Shown: positions 40,863 through 50,118, numbered from the stretch's first letter. The stretch: 64,000 bases of DNA from Nonomuraea sp. PA05 (GCF_008086045.1 NZ_VSEY01000013.1:124001-188000), one strand, 5' to 3'. The notes: a model not told the origin generated them from the letters alone. Translations and numbers: made by a program.

Positions 40863-43291
40863 CGGCGCTGTTGCGGACGGCGGGGCTGCCGGTGCGGTTG
40901 TGGGTGGCCGCCGGGTCGCCTGAGCTGTTCGCGCTGCTACGGACGCTGGAGCGGGCCGAACGCGACCACGCGGCGCTGGGGGTGGCGCTGGCCGAGGCCA
41001 TCGGGCGTGAGGTGGTGCCGTCGGCGGAGCTGACGGTGGTCGAGCGCCGGCTGGCGCTGGCGGCACGACGGCGGCTGCACCGCGCCCTGCCGCTCACGTC
41101 CGGCGACCACGCACGACTCGCCGAGCTGGCCGATCGTCTTGCGAGCGCGTCCGCACCCCGCTGGACCGCGAACGGGAGCGACCGCCCCCTTGCCGCCGCA
41201 CTGGACCGGGCCGGAAAGTTGTGGCAGGCGCTGGAGGACCTGCGGGCGAGCGTCGCGCGCCACCACGACGGCGAACGCGAGCGCCTGGCCGCCGCCGCGT
41301 ACGAGTCGCTGCTGCGCACCCCGGCCGGACGGAACGCCCTGCGGGACGGCACGATCCCGGTCGGCGCCGAGGTGGCGGAGCGGCTGGCCGCGGGGCGCAC
41401 CTGGGCGGACAGGGGACTGCGGCACCGTTCCGACCACCTGTGGCGCATGATCGCCAGAGGCTCGGCGAAGGTCACGCCCAGAAGCTGGCTGGGCCACGTG
41501 GCCCTGGTCCACGCCGGCGAGGCGGCCACTCCGTCCGGGCCGCTCACCCTCACCGGCGAGTTCTCCACCGACTGGATCGAGAACGCCCACAACACCCACA
41601 CCGCCCCCGGCGGCCTCCCCGCCCCGGACGCCCGCGTGTCCTTCGCCCCGCTCAGCCACCTGACACCCACCCAGGTGGAGGTCCTGGCCCTCGACCCGCG
41701 CGAGGACGTCGTGCTCACCCCGGTCCGCATCCGCCGCACACCCCTGATCGACGCCCTCTCCCACGCCTTGAAGCAAGGAGCCCGCCCGCTGGCCGAGGTG
41801 GAGACGGCCCTGCTGCCCCCTCAAGCACGCCCGGAGGAACGCGAGACCCTCCGTCACTTCGTCTCCCGCCTGGCAGCGATGGGCGTCCTGCAGATCCGCC
41901 CGCCCGCCACCCGCCGCAGCGAGCCCTGGCGCTCCACCACGTCGGCGACCCCACGCGTGGACGGCGGCTACCTCGACGTCTACCGGCGCACCACCAGCAC
42001 GATCCCGGACCTCGGCACCCTGCGCCAGGCGATCACCGGAGCCCTCCGCCTGCACGCCCTCACCCCTACGACCCACCACGACGTACCCGCCCACGTGCAC
42101 GACGACGACCGCCCGGTCCTGGACATCCTGCGCGACCAACTGGCCGGCCTCCCCCACTCCCCCGCCCGCCGCGCCCGCGACCGCCGCCACGGCTGGCCAC
42201 CCCCACACGGCGGAGCCTACGAACGCCTGCTGACCTGGCTGAACGACCAGGCCGCCGCCTCGACGGGCCCGATCGACCTGAGCCAGACCGTCCTGGACAC
42301 GTTCGGCGCGCCCCCGCGCCGCACCCCCTGGCCCCTGGACGCCATCGTGCGCCCCCTCCCCGGCCACCGCTGGGCCCTGGACCTCATCGGCCCCGCCGCG
42401 GTACTCGACGCCCGCTTCGTCACGACTTTGGAACGTTTGAACGGCCCCCTCCCCCAGGCCGACGCCTACCGCGCGTTCCTCCGCCACCTGACCGCCGCCA
42501 CCGGCGTCCCCTCCGTCGAGGTGCTCTTCCCGTCCCTGTCCCGGTACGCCGCCAACGCCGTACGCCGCCCCCTCTACACCACCGCCTGGACCGGCGACCC
42601 TGACCTGCCCGCGTACTGCGACGGACCACCGCGCAGCGGAACGACATGCTTCCTGCCGCTCGGCGACCTCACCGCGCGGCGCGAGAAGGACCGGGTCGTG
42701 GTCTCCCATCGCGGCGAGCCCATCAGGCCGCTCTACCACTCCGTCCGCAACGCCCCACCCCCGTGGGACCTCCTGACGGCGCTGCTGCTCGGCTCCTCCC
42801 CCCAGACCGCCGCCTGGCGGCGCAGGCTACGGCACCCGCTGGCCGCCCTGCCGGACCGGGACCACGTCCCCCGGCTCACCGCCGGACCTTCGCTGGTGCT
42901 GTCGGCGGCCCAGTGGCGGGTCCCGCCCGCCCTGCTGCCCCCGCCGGGCGCGGGCGAGCTGGCCAAGGCCCGGCGCCTGATCCGCCTGCGCGACCGCCTG
43001 GGCCTGCCGCGCTGGATCTACGTCTCCACCGGCCCGGGCGCGGCCCGGCCGCAGCCGTGCGACCTGGAGAGCCTGTACGCCGCCCGCGTGCTCGAACAGG
43101 CCGCCGCCCAGGCCACGACGGACGGCACCGACCTGGTGATCGAGGAGATGCTCCCCTCACCGGACGAGCTGACGGTCCTCGACCTGGCCGACCCCGGCGG
43201 GTCGCCCGTGGCAGCCGAGCTGATGATCCGCATCCCCGCCGACGGGAGCGACGAGACGTCCCTGCCCGCAATCGTCCAGGAGAGGAGGTGA
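40859..43291 (+). CDS. lanB: Lantibiotic dehydratase, glutamylation (LanB N-terminal) subunit
   Basis: 810 residues from ATG 40859, ATGA overlap. Lant_dehydr_N type: RHRSDHLWRMIARGSAKVTPRSWLGHVALVHAG near residue 190, TGEFSTDWIENAHNT, SFAPLSHLTPTQVEVLAL, and a C-terminal part with SGTTCFLPLGDLTARREKDRVVV, LPRWIYVSTGP and IEEMLPSPDEL. It glutamylates Ser/Thr of the precursor with glutamyl-tRNA. The SpaB_C-like elimination domain is missing from its end and supplied in trans. Five bases separate it from the first precursor gene. Confidence 0.9.
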   Translation: MTALLRTAGLPVRLWVAAGSPELFALLRTLERAERDHAALGVALAEAIGREVVPSAELTVVERRLALAARRRLHRALPLTSGDHARLAELADRLASASAPRWTANGSDRPLAAALDRAGKLWQALEDLRASVARHHDGERERLAAAAYESLLRTPAGRNALRDGTIPVGAEVAERLAAGRTWADRGLRHRSDHLWRMIARGSAKVTPRSWLGHVALVHAGEAATPSGPLTLTGEFSTDWIENAHNTHTAPGGLPAPDARVSFAPLSHLTPTQVEVLALDPREDVVLTPVRIRRTPLIDALSHALKQGARPLAEVETALLPPQARPEERETLRHFVSRLAAMGVLQIRPPATRRSEPWRSTTSATPRVDGGYLDVYRRTTSTIPDLGTLRQAITGALRLHALTPTTHHDVPAHVHDDDRPVLDILRDQLAGLPHSPARRARDRRHGWPPPHGGAYERLLTWLNDQAAASTGPIDLSQTVLDTFGAPPRRTPWPLDAIVRPLPGHRWALDLIGPAAVLDARFVTTLERLNGPLPQADAYRAFLRHLTAATGVPSVEVLFPSLSRYAANAVRRPLYTTAWTGDPDLPAYCDGPPRSGTTCFLPLGDLTARREKDRVVVSHRGEPIRPLYHSVRNAPPPWDLLTALLLGSSPQTAAWRRRLRHPLAALPDRDHVPRLTAGPSLVLSAAQWRVPPALLPPPGAGELAKARRLIRLRDRLGLPRWIYVSTGPGAARPQPCDLESLYAARVLEQAAAQATTDGTDLVIEEMLPSPDELTVLDLADPGGSPVAAELMIRIPADGSDETSLPAIVQERR

Positions 43292-43296
43292 AACGC

Positions 43297-43461
43297 ATGG
43301 AGAACAACCCGTCCAAGGTGATCGCGTTCGGCGACCTCGACGCGCTCATCCAGGAGCTCGAGTCGCAGTTCGACGACAGCGTCATGCTGCCGCAGGACGT
43401 CCTGGGCCAGACCCAGGGCTGCACGCAGACGCCGAAGTGCACCGGTAGCTGCCCGTGCTAG
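43297..43461 (+). CDS. lanA1: Lanthipeptide precursor A1
   Basis: 54 residues from ATG 43297 with AGGAGGTGA upstream, a near-perfect ribosome site suiting a highly translated peptide. The leader carries F11-G-D-L-D15, an F-x-x-L-D box of the kind bound by LanB, then LIQELESQFDDSVMLPQDVL. The Cys-rich tail is GCTQTPKCTGSCPC with Cys42, 48, 52 and 54. Thr39, Thr43, Thr49 and Ser51 are conserved in the second precursor and could form four (methyl)lanthionine rings. No Cys39-type protease site can be assigned. Cleavage after VLG37 is a guess. Confidence 0.9.
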   Translation: MENNPSKVIAFGDLDALIQELESQFDDSVMLPQDVLGQTQGCTQTPKCTGSCPC

Positions 43462-43504
43462 CAGCGCTCCTTACCCGTCGCCACCGGCGGAGGAGGTGAA
43501 ACAC

Positions 43505-43669
43505 ATGGAGCACAACCCGTCCGAGCTGGTCGCCTTCGACGACCTCGACACGCTCATCCAGGAGCTGGAATCGCAGTTCGACGACAGCGTCATGCTGCCG
43601 CAGGACGTCCTGGGCCAGACCCAGGGCTGCACGCAGCACCCGAACTGCACCGGTAGCTGCCCCTGTTAG
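43505..43669 (+). CDS. lanA2: Lanthipeptide precursor A2
   Basis: 54 residues from ATG 43505 with the same AGGAGGTGA site. It differs from A1 at eight positions, six in the leader and two in the core: Thr45 to His and Lys47 to Asn (tail GCTQHPNCTGSCPC). The central leader segment of about 25 residues is identical. The two genes and their upstream sequences are a tandem duplication with a 208-base period. Together they may form a two-component bacteriocin or two variants of one compound. Confidence 0.9.
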   Translation: MEHNPSELVAFDDLDTLIQELESQFDDSVMLPQDVLGQTQGCTQHPNCTGSCPC

Positions 43670-43692
43670 CGGACCGGCCCGCTGAGGAGAAC

Positions 43693-43733
43693 GGGTGAGC
43701 CGCCGGCGGGGAATGGCCGCCGGCGGCTCACCC
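43693..43733 (+). terminator. Strong hairpin between precursor genes and lanC
   Basis: Perfect 17-bp stem GGGTGAGCCGCCGGCGG (43693-43709) / CCGCCGGCGGCTCACCC (43717-43733) with a 7-base loop. It lies 24 bases after the last precursor stop. Probably an attenuating terminator that gives many precursor transcripts and fewer for lanC and the exporters. It also argues against the in-frame GTG at 43695 as the lanC start. Confidence 0.85.
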
Positions 43734-43778
43734 TCTCACCCAACCATCTACCTGACCGAGGGAAGGGCTGGCGCTTCG

Positions 43779-45137
43779 ATGACGGCGTCCACACGTGAGA
43801 ACGACACCTTCGCGCTGATCGGCCCGCTGGCCAGGCGGGTGCTGACGGCGTTCGCGGAAACGGCGCCGGCGGGGCGGCGCGGCGAGGAGTACAGCATCGA
43901 CTTCGGCCCCGCCGTCATCGCCTCCCTCCTCACCGGCCCGCCCGCACCGAGCCCCCACAAGCCAGGCCCGCACGAACCGAGCCCCCACAAGCCGGGCCCG
44001 CACGAACCGAGCGCCGTCGTTCGCGGGACGGGCCCCGGCGAGCCGGAGTCACGGGCGCTGGCCGCCTGGCTGCACCAGCTCCGCGCCGCCTGCACCCATC
44101 CCGGCCTGTACGGGTGGGGCGGTGCGGGCTACCTGCTCGGCCTGCGCCTGGCCACCCCCGCCTGGCCCGCGCTGGCACCCCTGGCCGCCCGGCTGCGGCG
44201 CGAGCTGGCGCGCGAACACGTGCACTGGCACCGCCACCCCCTCGCCTGGTACGACTACGACATCGTCACCGGCACAGCCGGAACCCTGATGGTGCTCGCC
44301 ACCGACCCCGATCTCCAGCCCGGCGACCTGGACCTCGCGGTGAGCCACCTGACCAGGCTGTGCTCCGACGACGAGCTGACCGGGCTGCGCGTCGGCAGCT
44401 ACCGCGACGAGCCCATGCGAGGCTGGAACCACGGTCGCGTCAACACCGGCGTCGCCCACGGCGCGGCCGGAGTGACGCTCGCACTGTGCGCCGCCGCCGA
44501 CGCAACCGGCCTCCACAACCCGCCCGCCGCCCGGCCGGCCCAACCCGACGCCGGACCCGCCCAACCCGACGCCGGACCCGCCCGACCCGACGGCCGACCC
44601 GACGACAGGCCGGCCGACCGGCTCGCCACCGCACTGACCCGCCTCTCCCGCTGGCTGACCGCCCAGAGCCGCGTCAACGACGACGGCATGATCACCTGGC
44701 CGCAGGCGGGCGACATGAACCGCCTCCAGCGCCGCCCACAGGCCTGGTGCTACGGCACACCCGGCGTCTCCTGGGCGCTGTGGGAGGCCGGACGGATCCT
44801 CGGCGACGACGAGACACAACGCTTCGCCCTGACGGCCATGTCCACCTTCCTCGAAACGTACGACGAGAACGTGGACCGCCCGGACGTGAGCATCTGCCAC
44901 GGCCTGCCCGGATTGATCCTGCTGTGCGACACCTTCGACCGGCACACCGGCCTGGAGGGCGCGGCGACGCTGCGCGACCACCTGGCAGGCCGCCTCACCG
45001 ACCGCCTCGCAGAGGTCGCCGAGCTGTCGGCACAGGACAACAACACCCTGCTCAGCGGCGCCGCCGGAGCATGCGCCGCCCTCCTGACCGTGTACGGCGG
45101 CAACCGCGCCTGGCTGCCCGCCCTCGGCCTCCGGTGA
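43779..45137 (+). CDS. lanC: Lanthionine cyclase LanC
   Basis: 452 residues from ATG 43779. GTG 43695 is rejected because it falls in the hairpin. LanC toroid with zinc ligands Cys324 (WCYGTPG), Cys373 and His374 (SICHGLPG), and a conserved His228 (GVAHGAAG). It adds Cys thiols to dehydrated Ser/Thr to close rings. Two low-complexity insertions stand out: a His/Pro/Lys/Glu repeat near residues 56-78 (PSPHKPGPHE twice) and a Pro/Ala/Asp repeat near 250-280 (AQPDAGP twice), both encoded by DNA tandem repeats. Confidence 0.88.
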   Translation: MTASTRENDTFALIGPLARRVLTAFAETAPAGRRGEEYSIDFGPAVIASLLTGPPAPSPHKPGPHEPSPHKPGPHEPSAVVRGTGPGEPESRALAAWLHQLRAACTHPGLYGWGGAGYLLGLRLATPAWPALAPLAARLRRELAREHVHWHRHPLAWYDYDIVTGTAGTLMVLATDPDLQPGDLDLAVSHLTRLCSDDELTGLRVGSYRDEPMRGWNHGRVNTGVAHGAAGVTLALCAAADATGLHNPPAARPAQPDAGPAQPDAGPARPDGRPDDRPADRLATALTRLSRWLTAQSRVNDDGMITWPQAGDMNRLQRRPQAWCYGTPGVSWALWEAGRILGDDETQRFALTAMSTFLETYDENVDRPDVSICHGLPGLILLCDTFDRHTGLEGAATLRDHLAGRLTDRLAEVAELSAQDNNTLLSGAAGACAALLTVYGGNRAWLPALGLR

Positions 45138-45143
45138 GCGACG

Positions 45144-47246
45144 ATGCCCACCCCTGCCTCCGTCGAGACGCGGACGGCCCGCACCCCGGCCGGGTTGTGG
45201 CGCCGTCTGTCACGCGCCCCCGTGTGGGCCCTGCTGCGGATCCTGCCGCGCGCCTCGCGCCCCCTCACCCTGGCGCTGGCCGTGCTCATGCTGGCCGACG
45301 CCGTCCTGGCGCCCGCGCTGATGATCGCGATCTCCGCCCTGATCGGCGGCCTGCCCGCCCTCCTCTCCCCGGGGGCGGGCACCCCCGTCCCGGACGTGCT
45401 GACCGCCTTCGCCCTGCTGGTCACCGTGTACGCGGCGAGCCTGCTGACCGGCCCCGCCGTCAGAGTCACCTCCTGCCGCCTCGGCCGCCGCACGGCCGCC
45501 CTGCTGGCCCGGCTCACCATGGACGGGATGCTGCGCCCGCCGGGCATCGGCCCCCTGGAGGACCCGGGCGTGGCCGACCGGGTGCTGATGGCGCGCGGCG
45601 AGGCCGCCGGTCTGCTCCCCGTGACCAGCGCCGTCACCGCGCTGCCCGCGCTGGTCTCCTCCCGCCTGGCGGGGCTGAGCGCCGCGGCGCTGCTGCTGGG
45701 TTTCCGCTGGTGGGCGCCGATCCCGCTGATCGTGACCTGGACGGCGGTCGGGCTGTGGCGCAACAAGGAGGTACGCCGGGCGGTCGAGGCGCAGGCGGGC
45801 ACCACGACCGAGCTGCGCCGCGCCGACTACCTGCGCACGCTGGCACTCGACGGCGCGGCGGCCACGGAGGTGAGGATCTTCGGCCTGGCGGGCTGGCTCG
45901 CCGAACGCTTCACGGAGGCTTGGCTGGCAGGAATGGGCGGTCTGGGCCGCACCGGCTCCCCAGACGGCACCGGCTCCTCAGACGGCACCGGCTCCTCAGA
46001 CGGCACCGGCTCCTCAGGCGGCACCGGCTTTTCAGGCGACGCCAACGCCGCACGCCGCGCCAGCACCTCGCGCCGCGGCAAGGCGTTCGGCGGCTCCAGG
46101 GCCTCGGCTCGCGACGGGCTCGCGCTGCTGCTCCTGGTCCTCTCGCACGCCGCCGTCCTCATCCCCCTGGCCGCCGATTCCGCCACCGGCCGGATCAGCG
46201 TCGCGCAGACCGCGCTCTACCTCCAGGCGATCGCGGCAACGGCGGCCCTGGGCTGGCTGGGCGACCTGGAGTGGACGCTCAGCAGGGCCGCCGCCGCTGT
46301 GCCGCCCGCGCTGGAGCTGGCCGCGCTGCCCGACCCGGCTCCCGTCGTGAGCGGCCCGCGCCCCGCCACCGGGCTGCCGCGCCGGGGCATCTCCTTCGAA
46401 CGGGCCCGCTTCGCCTACCCCCGCCTGGCCCGTCCCGTGCTCGACACGCTGGACCTGTGGATCCCGGCGGGCTCGTCCCTCGCGCTGGTGGGCGACAACG
46501 GCGCGGGCAAGAGCACCCTGATCAAACTGCTGGCCCGCCTGTACGACCCGCAGGAGGGCCGCGTCACCGTGGACGGGACGGACCTGCGCACCCTGGACGT
46601 CGAGGACTGGCGGCGGCAGGTCGCCGTGGTGTTCCAGGACTTCCTGCGCCACGAGCTGACCGCCCGCGACAACATCCTCTTCGGGGCGGTGGACCGTCCG
46701 CCGGACGAGGGGGCTCTGCGGGAGGCGGCCAGGCTGGCGGCGTTCGACGAGGTGGCGGCGGGGTTGCCGGGCGGCTGGGACACTCCGCTGTCGCGGCGCT
46801 TCGACGGGGGTGTGGATCTGTCCGGCGGGCAGTGGCAGCGGCTGGCGCTCGCCCGCGCCCTGTACGCGGTCGAACAAGGCGCGAGGGTGCTGGTTCTGGA
46901 CGAGCCGACGGCGCATCTGGACATCCGGGCCGAGGCCGAGCTGTACGAGCGGTTTCTCGACCTGACGCGTGGCATCACCACGATCCTGGTCTCGCACCGC
47001 TTCGCCACCGTGCGGCTGGCCGACCGGATCTGTTACCTGCACGGCGGGCGGGTCGCCGAGCAGGGCACCCACGAGGAGCTGCTGGCGGCGGGTGGCCGTT
47101 ACGCCCGCGCGTTCGCCCTGCAAGCCACCGCCGTGACCGGCGGCGACCGAACGCACACGCCACCGCCCAGCACCGCCACCGCCACCGCCCAGCCCACGCA
47201 GACGCCACCGCCCGCCACTGCGGTTAGAGGTGATTCCCGTGCGTGA
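45144..47246 (+). CDS. ABC exporter, lanthipeptide cluster (first)
   Basis: 700 residues from ATG 45144. A six-helix exporter domain and a C-terminal ATPase: Walker A GDNGAGKST, VFQDFLRHELTARDNI, signature DLSGGQWQRLALARAL, Walker B VLVLDEPTAHLD, H-loop VSHRFATV. No peptidase C39 domain, so it does not remove the leader. A Gly/Thr/Ser/Asp repeat (GTGSSD units, about 270-295) sits in the transmembrane-domain loop. Probably exports the peptide or gives self-immunity, alone or as a heterodimer with the next protein. Confidence 0.87.
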   Translation: MPTPASVETRTARTPAGLWRRLSRAPVWALLRILPRASRPLTLALAVLMLADAVLAPALMIAISALIGGLPALLSPGAGTPVPDVLTAFALLVTVYAASLLTGPAVRVTSCRLGRRTAALLARLTMDGMLRPPGIGPLEDPGVADRVLMARGEAAGLLPVTSAVTALPALVSSRLAGLSAAALLLGFRWWAPIPLIVTWTAVGLWRNKEVRRAVEAQAGTTTELRRADYLRTLALDGAAATEVRIFGLAGWLAERFTEAWLAGMGGLGRTGSPDGTGSSDGTGSSDGTGSSGGTGFSGDANAARRASTSRRGKAFGGSRASARDGLALLLLVLSHAAVLIPLAADSATGRISVAQTALYLQAIAATAALGWLGDLEWTLSRAAAAVPPALELAALPDPAPVVSGPRPATGLPRRGISFERARFAYPRLARPVLDTLDLWIPAGSSLALVGDNGAGKSTLIKLLARLYDPQEGRVTVDGTDLRTLDVEDWRRQVAVVFQDFLRHELTARDNILFGAVDRPPDEGALREAARLAAFDEVAAGLPGGWDTPLSRRFDGGVDLSGGQWQRLALARALYAVEQGARVLVLDEPTAHLDIRAEAELYERFLDLTRGITTILVSHRFATVRLADRICYLHGGRVAEQGTHEELLAAGGRYARAFALQATAVTGGDRTHTPPPSTATATAQPTQTPPPATAVRGDSRA

Positions 47247-49020
47247 CCGGCTGCGCGCCACCGCCCTCCTCATCACCACCGCCTTCCACGCCGACCGCTG
47301 CACCGCGCTACTCGTCCTGACCCTGGCCCCCGCCGTGGGCGCCTGCGGCGTCCTCACCGCCCTCGCCGTGGGCCAGGCCACCGACGCAGCGGTGAGGCAG
47401 GACGCCCAGGCGGCCCTGTCGGCCGCCGCCCTGCTGGTGACCTCCGTCGTCATCACCTTCTCGGCGGGCGCCTACGTCTCCACCCTCCGCATCCGCCTCC
47501 AGCAACACGTCGGCCTCCTGCTGGACCACCGCCTGATGACGCTGGCCGCGGGCGTCCCCGGCCTGGCCCACTTCGAGCATCCGGCGTACCTGGACCGCAT
47601 GGACCTGCTGCGCGCCGGCCGCGCCCAGCTCAGCGGCGCCTTCGGGGCGCTGGTGGAGAACCTGAGGGCGGTGTTCGAGCTGCTGGCCACGGTCGTGGTG
47701 CTCGCCTCGGTGCATCCGGCGCTGCTGGTGCTGCCGGTGTTCGCGCTGCCGGCGCTGTTCGCCGCGCACGTGGGCGACCGGCTGGTGGGGCGGGCCGAGT
47801 GGGACACGGCCGGGCAGGACCGGTTGCGCCGTACCCTGCTGGATCTGGCGTGTTCGCCGGTGGCCGCGCGGGAGGTGCGCCTGTATCGGCTGGCGGGCGA
47901 GCTGACCCGCCGCCACGACGGGTTGCGGCACGACGTGGACCGGGTACGCGACCGGGCCGACACATGGGCGGGCGTGTGGTCGTCGGCCGGATGGCTGATC
48001 TTCGGGGCAGCGTATCTGGGGGGCGTGCTGGTGTCGGTGCTGGCGGTGGCGCAGGGCCGGGGCTCACCCGGCGACGTGGTGCTGACGCTGGTGCTGGGCG
48101 GTCAGCTCGTCGGCACGGTGTCGGCGACCGTCGCGCTCGGCGGCTGGCTGCAGCAGGCGTTGCGGGCGTCCGGACATCTGCTCTGGTTGTCGGATCACGC
48201 CGCCGCGCACGTCCGCGAAGGCGGCGCGGCGCCGCCACCGGCGGCGGGCGCCGATCTGGTGCTGGACGGGGTGAGTTTCACCTATCCGGGCACCGGGCGC
48301 CCGGTGCTGCGCGAGGTGTGCCTGCGGGTTCCCGCGGGCAGCACGGTGGCGATCGTCGGGGAGAACGGCGCGGGCAAGACCACGCTGGCCCGGCTCATCG
48401 CCGGCCTGTACGAGCCGGACGCGGGCACGATCTCCTACGGCGGCGCCGATCTGGCGGAGCTGGACGTGGTGGCCTGGCGGCAGGGCCTGACCGCCTGCCT
48501 CCAGGACTTCCAGCGGCTCGAACTGCCGCTGCGCACCGGCGTCGGCGTCGGCGACCTGCCCAGGGCGGACGACGCGCGGGCGGTGTCGGCGGCGCTGGAG
48601 GCCGGAGGAGGCGGCGACCTGCCCGGCCGGCTGCCGTACGGGATGGACACCCCGCTCGGCGCGGTGCTGCCCGGCGGCGTGGAGCTGTCGGCGGGTCAGT
48701 GGCAGAAGGTCGCGATGGGCCGGGCGATGATGCGCCGATCGCCGCGCGTGCTCATCCTGGACGAGCCGACCGCGAGCATGGACGCCGCCTCCGAGCACGC
48801 CCTGTTCGCCCGGTACGCGGCCGCCGCGCGCGCCGCCCAGGACCCGCCGATCACGGTGCTGGTCTCGCACCGCTTCGCGACCGTCCGGATGGCCGACCTG
48901 ATCGTGGTGCTGGACGGCGGCCGGGTGCTGGAGGCGGGCGGCCACGCGGAACTGCTGGCGCGCGGCGGCGTGTACTGCGAGCTGCACGCCCTGGGCCTGC
49001 GCGGATACGAGGGCTCCTGA
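47239..49020 (+). CDS. ABC exporter, lanthipeptide cluster (second)
   Basis: 593 residues from GTG 47239 with GAGGTGA upstream, overlapping the first exporter by eight bases. GTG 47230 is also in frame. Six-helix domain with LLAAGVPGLAHFEHPAYLDRMDLLRAG-type text (given as motif FEHPAYLDRMDLLR), ATPase with Walker A GENGAGKTT, CLQDFQRLELPLRT, signature ELSAGQWQKVAMGRAM (degenerate LSAGQ) and Walker B VLILDEPTASMD. The slightly non-canonical signature suggests heterodimer pairing with the upstream exporter (inference). Confidence 0.87.
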   Translation: MRDRLRATALLITTAFHADRCTALLVLTLAPAVGACGVLTALAVGQATDAAVRQDAQAALSAAALLVTSVVITFSAGAYVSTLRIRLQQHVGLLLDHRLMTLAAGVPGLAHFEHPAYLDRMDLLRAGRAQLSGAFGALVENLRAVFELLATVVVLASVHPALLVLPVFALPALFAAHVGDRLVGRAEWDTAGQDRLRRTLLDLACSPVAAREVRLYRLAGELTRRHDGLRHDVDRVRDRADTWAGVWSSAGWLIFGAAYLGGVLVSVLAVAQGRGSPGDVVLTLVLGGQLVGTVSATVALGGWLQQALRASGHLLWLSDHAAAHVREGGAAPPPAAGADLVLDGVSFTYPGTGRPVLREVCLRVPAGSTVAIVGENGAGKTTLARLIAGLYEPDAGTISYGGADLAELDVVAWRQGLTACLQDFQRLELPLRTGVGVGDLPRADDARAVSAALEAGGGGDLPGRLPYGMDTPLGAVLPGGVELSAGQWQKVAMGRAMMRRSPRVLILDEPTASMDAASEHALFARYAAAARAAQDPPITVLVSHRFATVRMADLIVVLDGGRVLEAGGHAELLARGGVYCELHALGLRGYEGS

Positions 49021-49061
49021 ACGCGCCGCTGAAGGACCTGCCGCCGTCCCCGGCGTCGCGT

Positions 49062-50102
49062 TCAGCGCCCCGTCGACTGGCGTTCGACCAGCTCGGCGGG
49101 GAGCCGGGTGCTGGTCCTGGGCCGGTCCGGGTCGGCCATCCTGCGCAGCAGCAGGTCCACCCCGGCGGTGCCCACCTCGTCGGCCGGCAGCCTGATGGTG
49201 GTCAGGGCCGGCTGGAGGTAGGCGGCGAACGGGTGGTCGCCGTACCCGAGGACGCGCACGTCATCGGGCACGCTCAGGCCGCACTCCCGGATGGCCCGGT
49301 AGACGCCCAGCGCCACGTAGTCGTTCGCGGTGACCACCAGGTCCGGGTGGTTGCCCGGCGTGATCACGTTGGCGGCCAGCGCGTACGCGTCGTCGGGGCT
49401 CCACGGCAGGCTGGCGCCGCTCGTCCGCCGGGTGGGCACCTTGAGCACGAGCGAGTGCTCGTGCGCGACGCCCAGGTCGTCGAGCGCGCGGCGGAAGCCC
49501 GCGATCCTGGCGGCGACCGTGCTGACGCGCAGGTCCTCCTCCAGCAGCCAGATCCGCCGGACGCCGGGAGGGGCCACCCGGACGATCGCGTCACGGATGG
49601 CCGACTCCACGTCGATGCCGACGAAGTCCAGCCCGCGGCCGGGGATGTCGCGGCTGAGCTGCACCACGGGGATGCCCGCCTCGCGCAGCGCGTCCCACAC
49701 GTCGCTGCTGGACTCGGTGGCGACGCCGAGCACGCCGTCCACGCCGAACCGCAGCAGCTCCTGGACGGCGCGTTCCTCGTTGTCCGCGGAGTCCTCCGTC
49801 ACCAGGAGCAGCACGGAGTAGCCGCCGGCCCGGCACTGCCGTTCGACCGCGGAGATGAGCGCGGCGTAGAACGGGTTGGACGGGTTGGTGATGACCAGGC
49901 CGACGACCATGGTGCGGCCTGACACGAGCGAGCGGGCGTGGCTGTTCGGGACGTACCCGAGCCGCTTGGCCTCGGCGCTGACCAGGGCTCTGGTGTCCTC
50001 GCTGACCTGGTCCTTGCCGGCGAGGGCGCGCGACACGGTGTTGACCGACAGGCCCAGCCGGTCGGCCACGTCCCGTAGCGTCACCCGTTGCGAACGTGCC
50101 AT
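49062..50102 (-). CDS. LacI-family transcriptional regulator
   Basis: 346 residues from ATG 50102. HTH VTLRDVADRLGLSVNTVSRALAG, hinge NSHARSLVSGRTMVVG, and a PBP-like sensor (ITNPSNPFYAALISAVE, VLGYGDHPFAAYLQPALTTIRLP). It lies downstream of the two uncharacterised genes and probably shares their transcript. The perfect LacI-type palindrome at 51461-51474 is its likely target. Confidence 0.88.
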   Translation of the reverse strand: MARSQRVTLRDVADRLGLSVNTVSRALAGKDQVSEDTRALVSAEAKRLGYVPNSHARSLVSGRTMVVGLVITNPSNPFYAALISAVERQCRAGGYSVLLLVTEDSADNEERAVQELLRFGVDGVLGVATESSSDVWDALREAGIPVVQLSRDIPGRGLDFVGIDVESAIRDAIVRVAPPGVRRIWLLEEDLRVSTVAARIAGFRRALDDLGVAHEHSLVLKVPTRRTSGASLPWSPDDAYALAANVITPGNHPDLVVTANDYVALGVYRAIRECGLSVPDDVRVLGYGDHPFAAYLQPALTTIRLPADEVGTAGVDLLLRRMADPDRPRTSTRLPAELVERQSTGR

Positions 50103-50118
50103 CCCGTCATCCTCCGGC

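Larger units (their letters stand above)
43280..43669 (+). repeat. Tandem duplication of precursor gene
   Basis: Two copies, about 43284-43461 and 43492-43669, offset by 208 bases and nearly identical from the ribosome site through the stop codon TAG. Confidence 0.85.

Noticed and set aside
43695..43778. GTG 43695 as the start of lanC
   Set aside because: Despite GAGGAG upstream, the codon lies in the stem of a perfect 17-bp hairpin and the extra residues do not belong to LanC.
49017..49065. Terminator between the second exporter and the LacI gene (CTGAACGCG / CGCGTTCAG)
   Set aside because: The 9-bp arms are separated by a 31-base loop and overlap both stop codons. Too weak to call.
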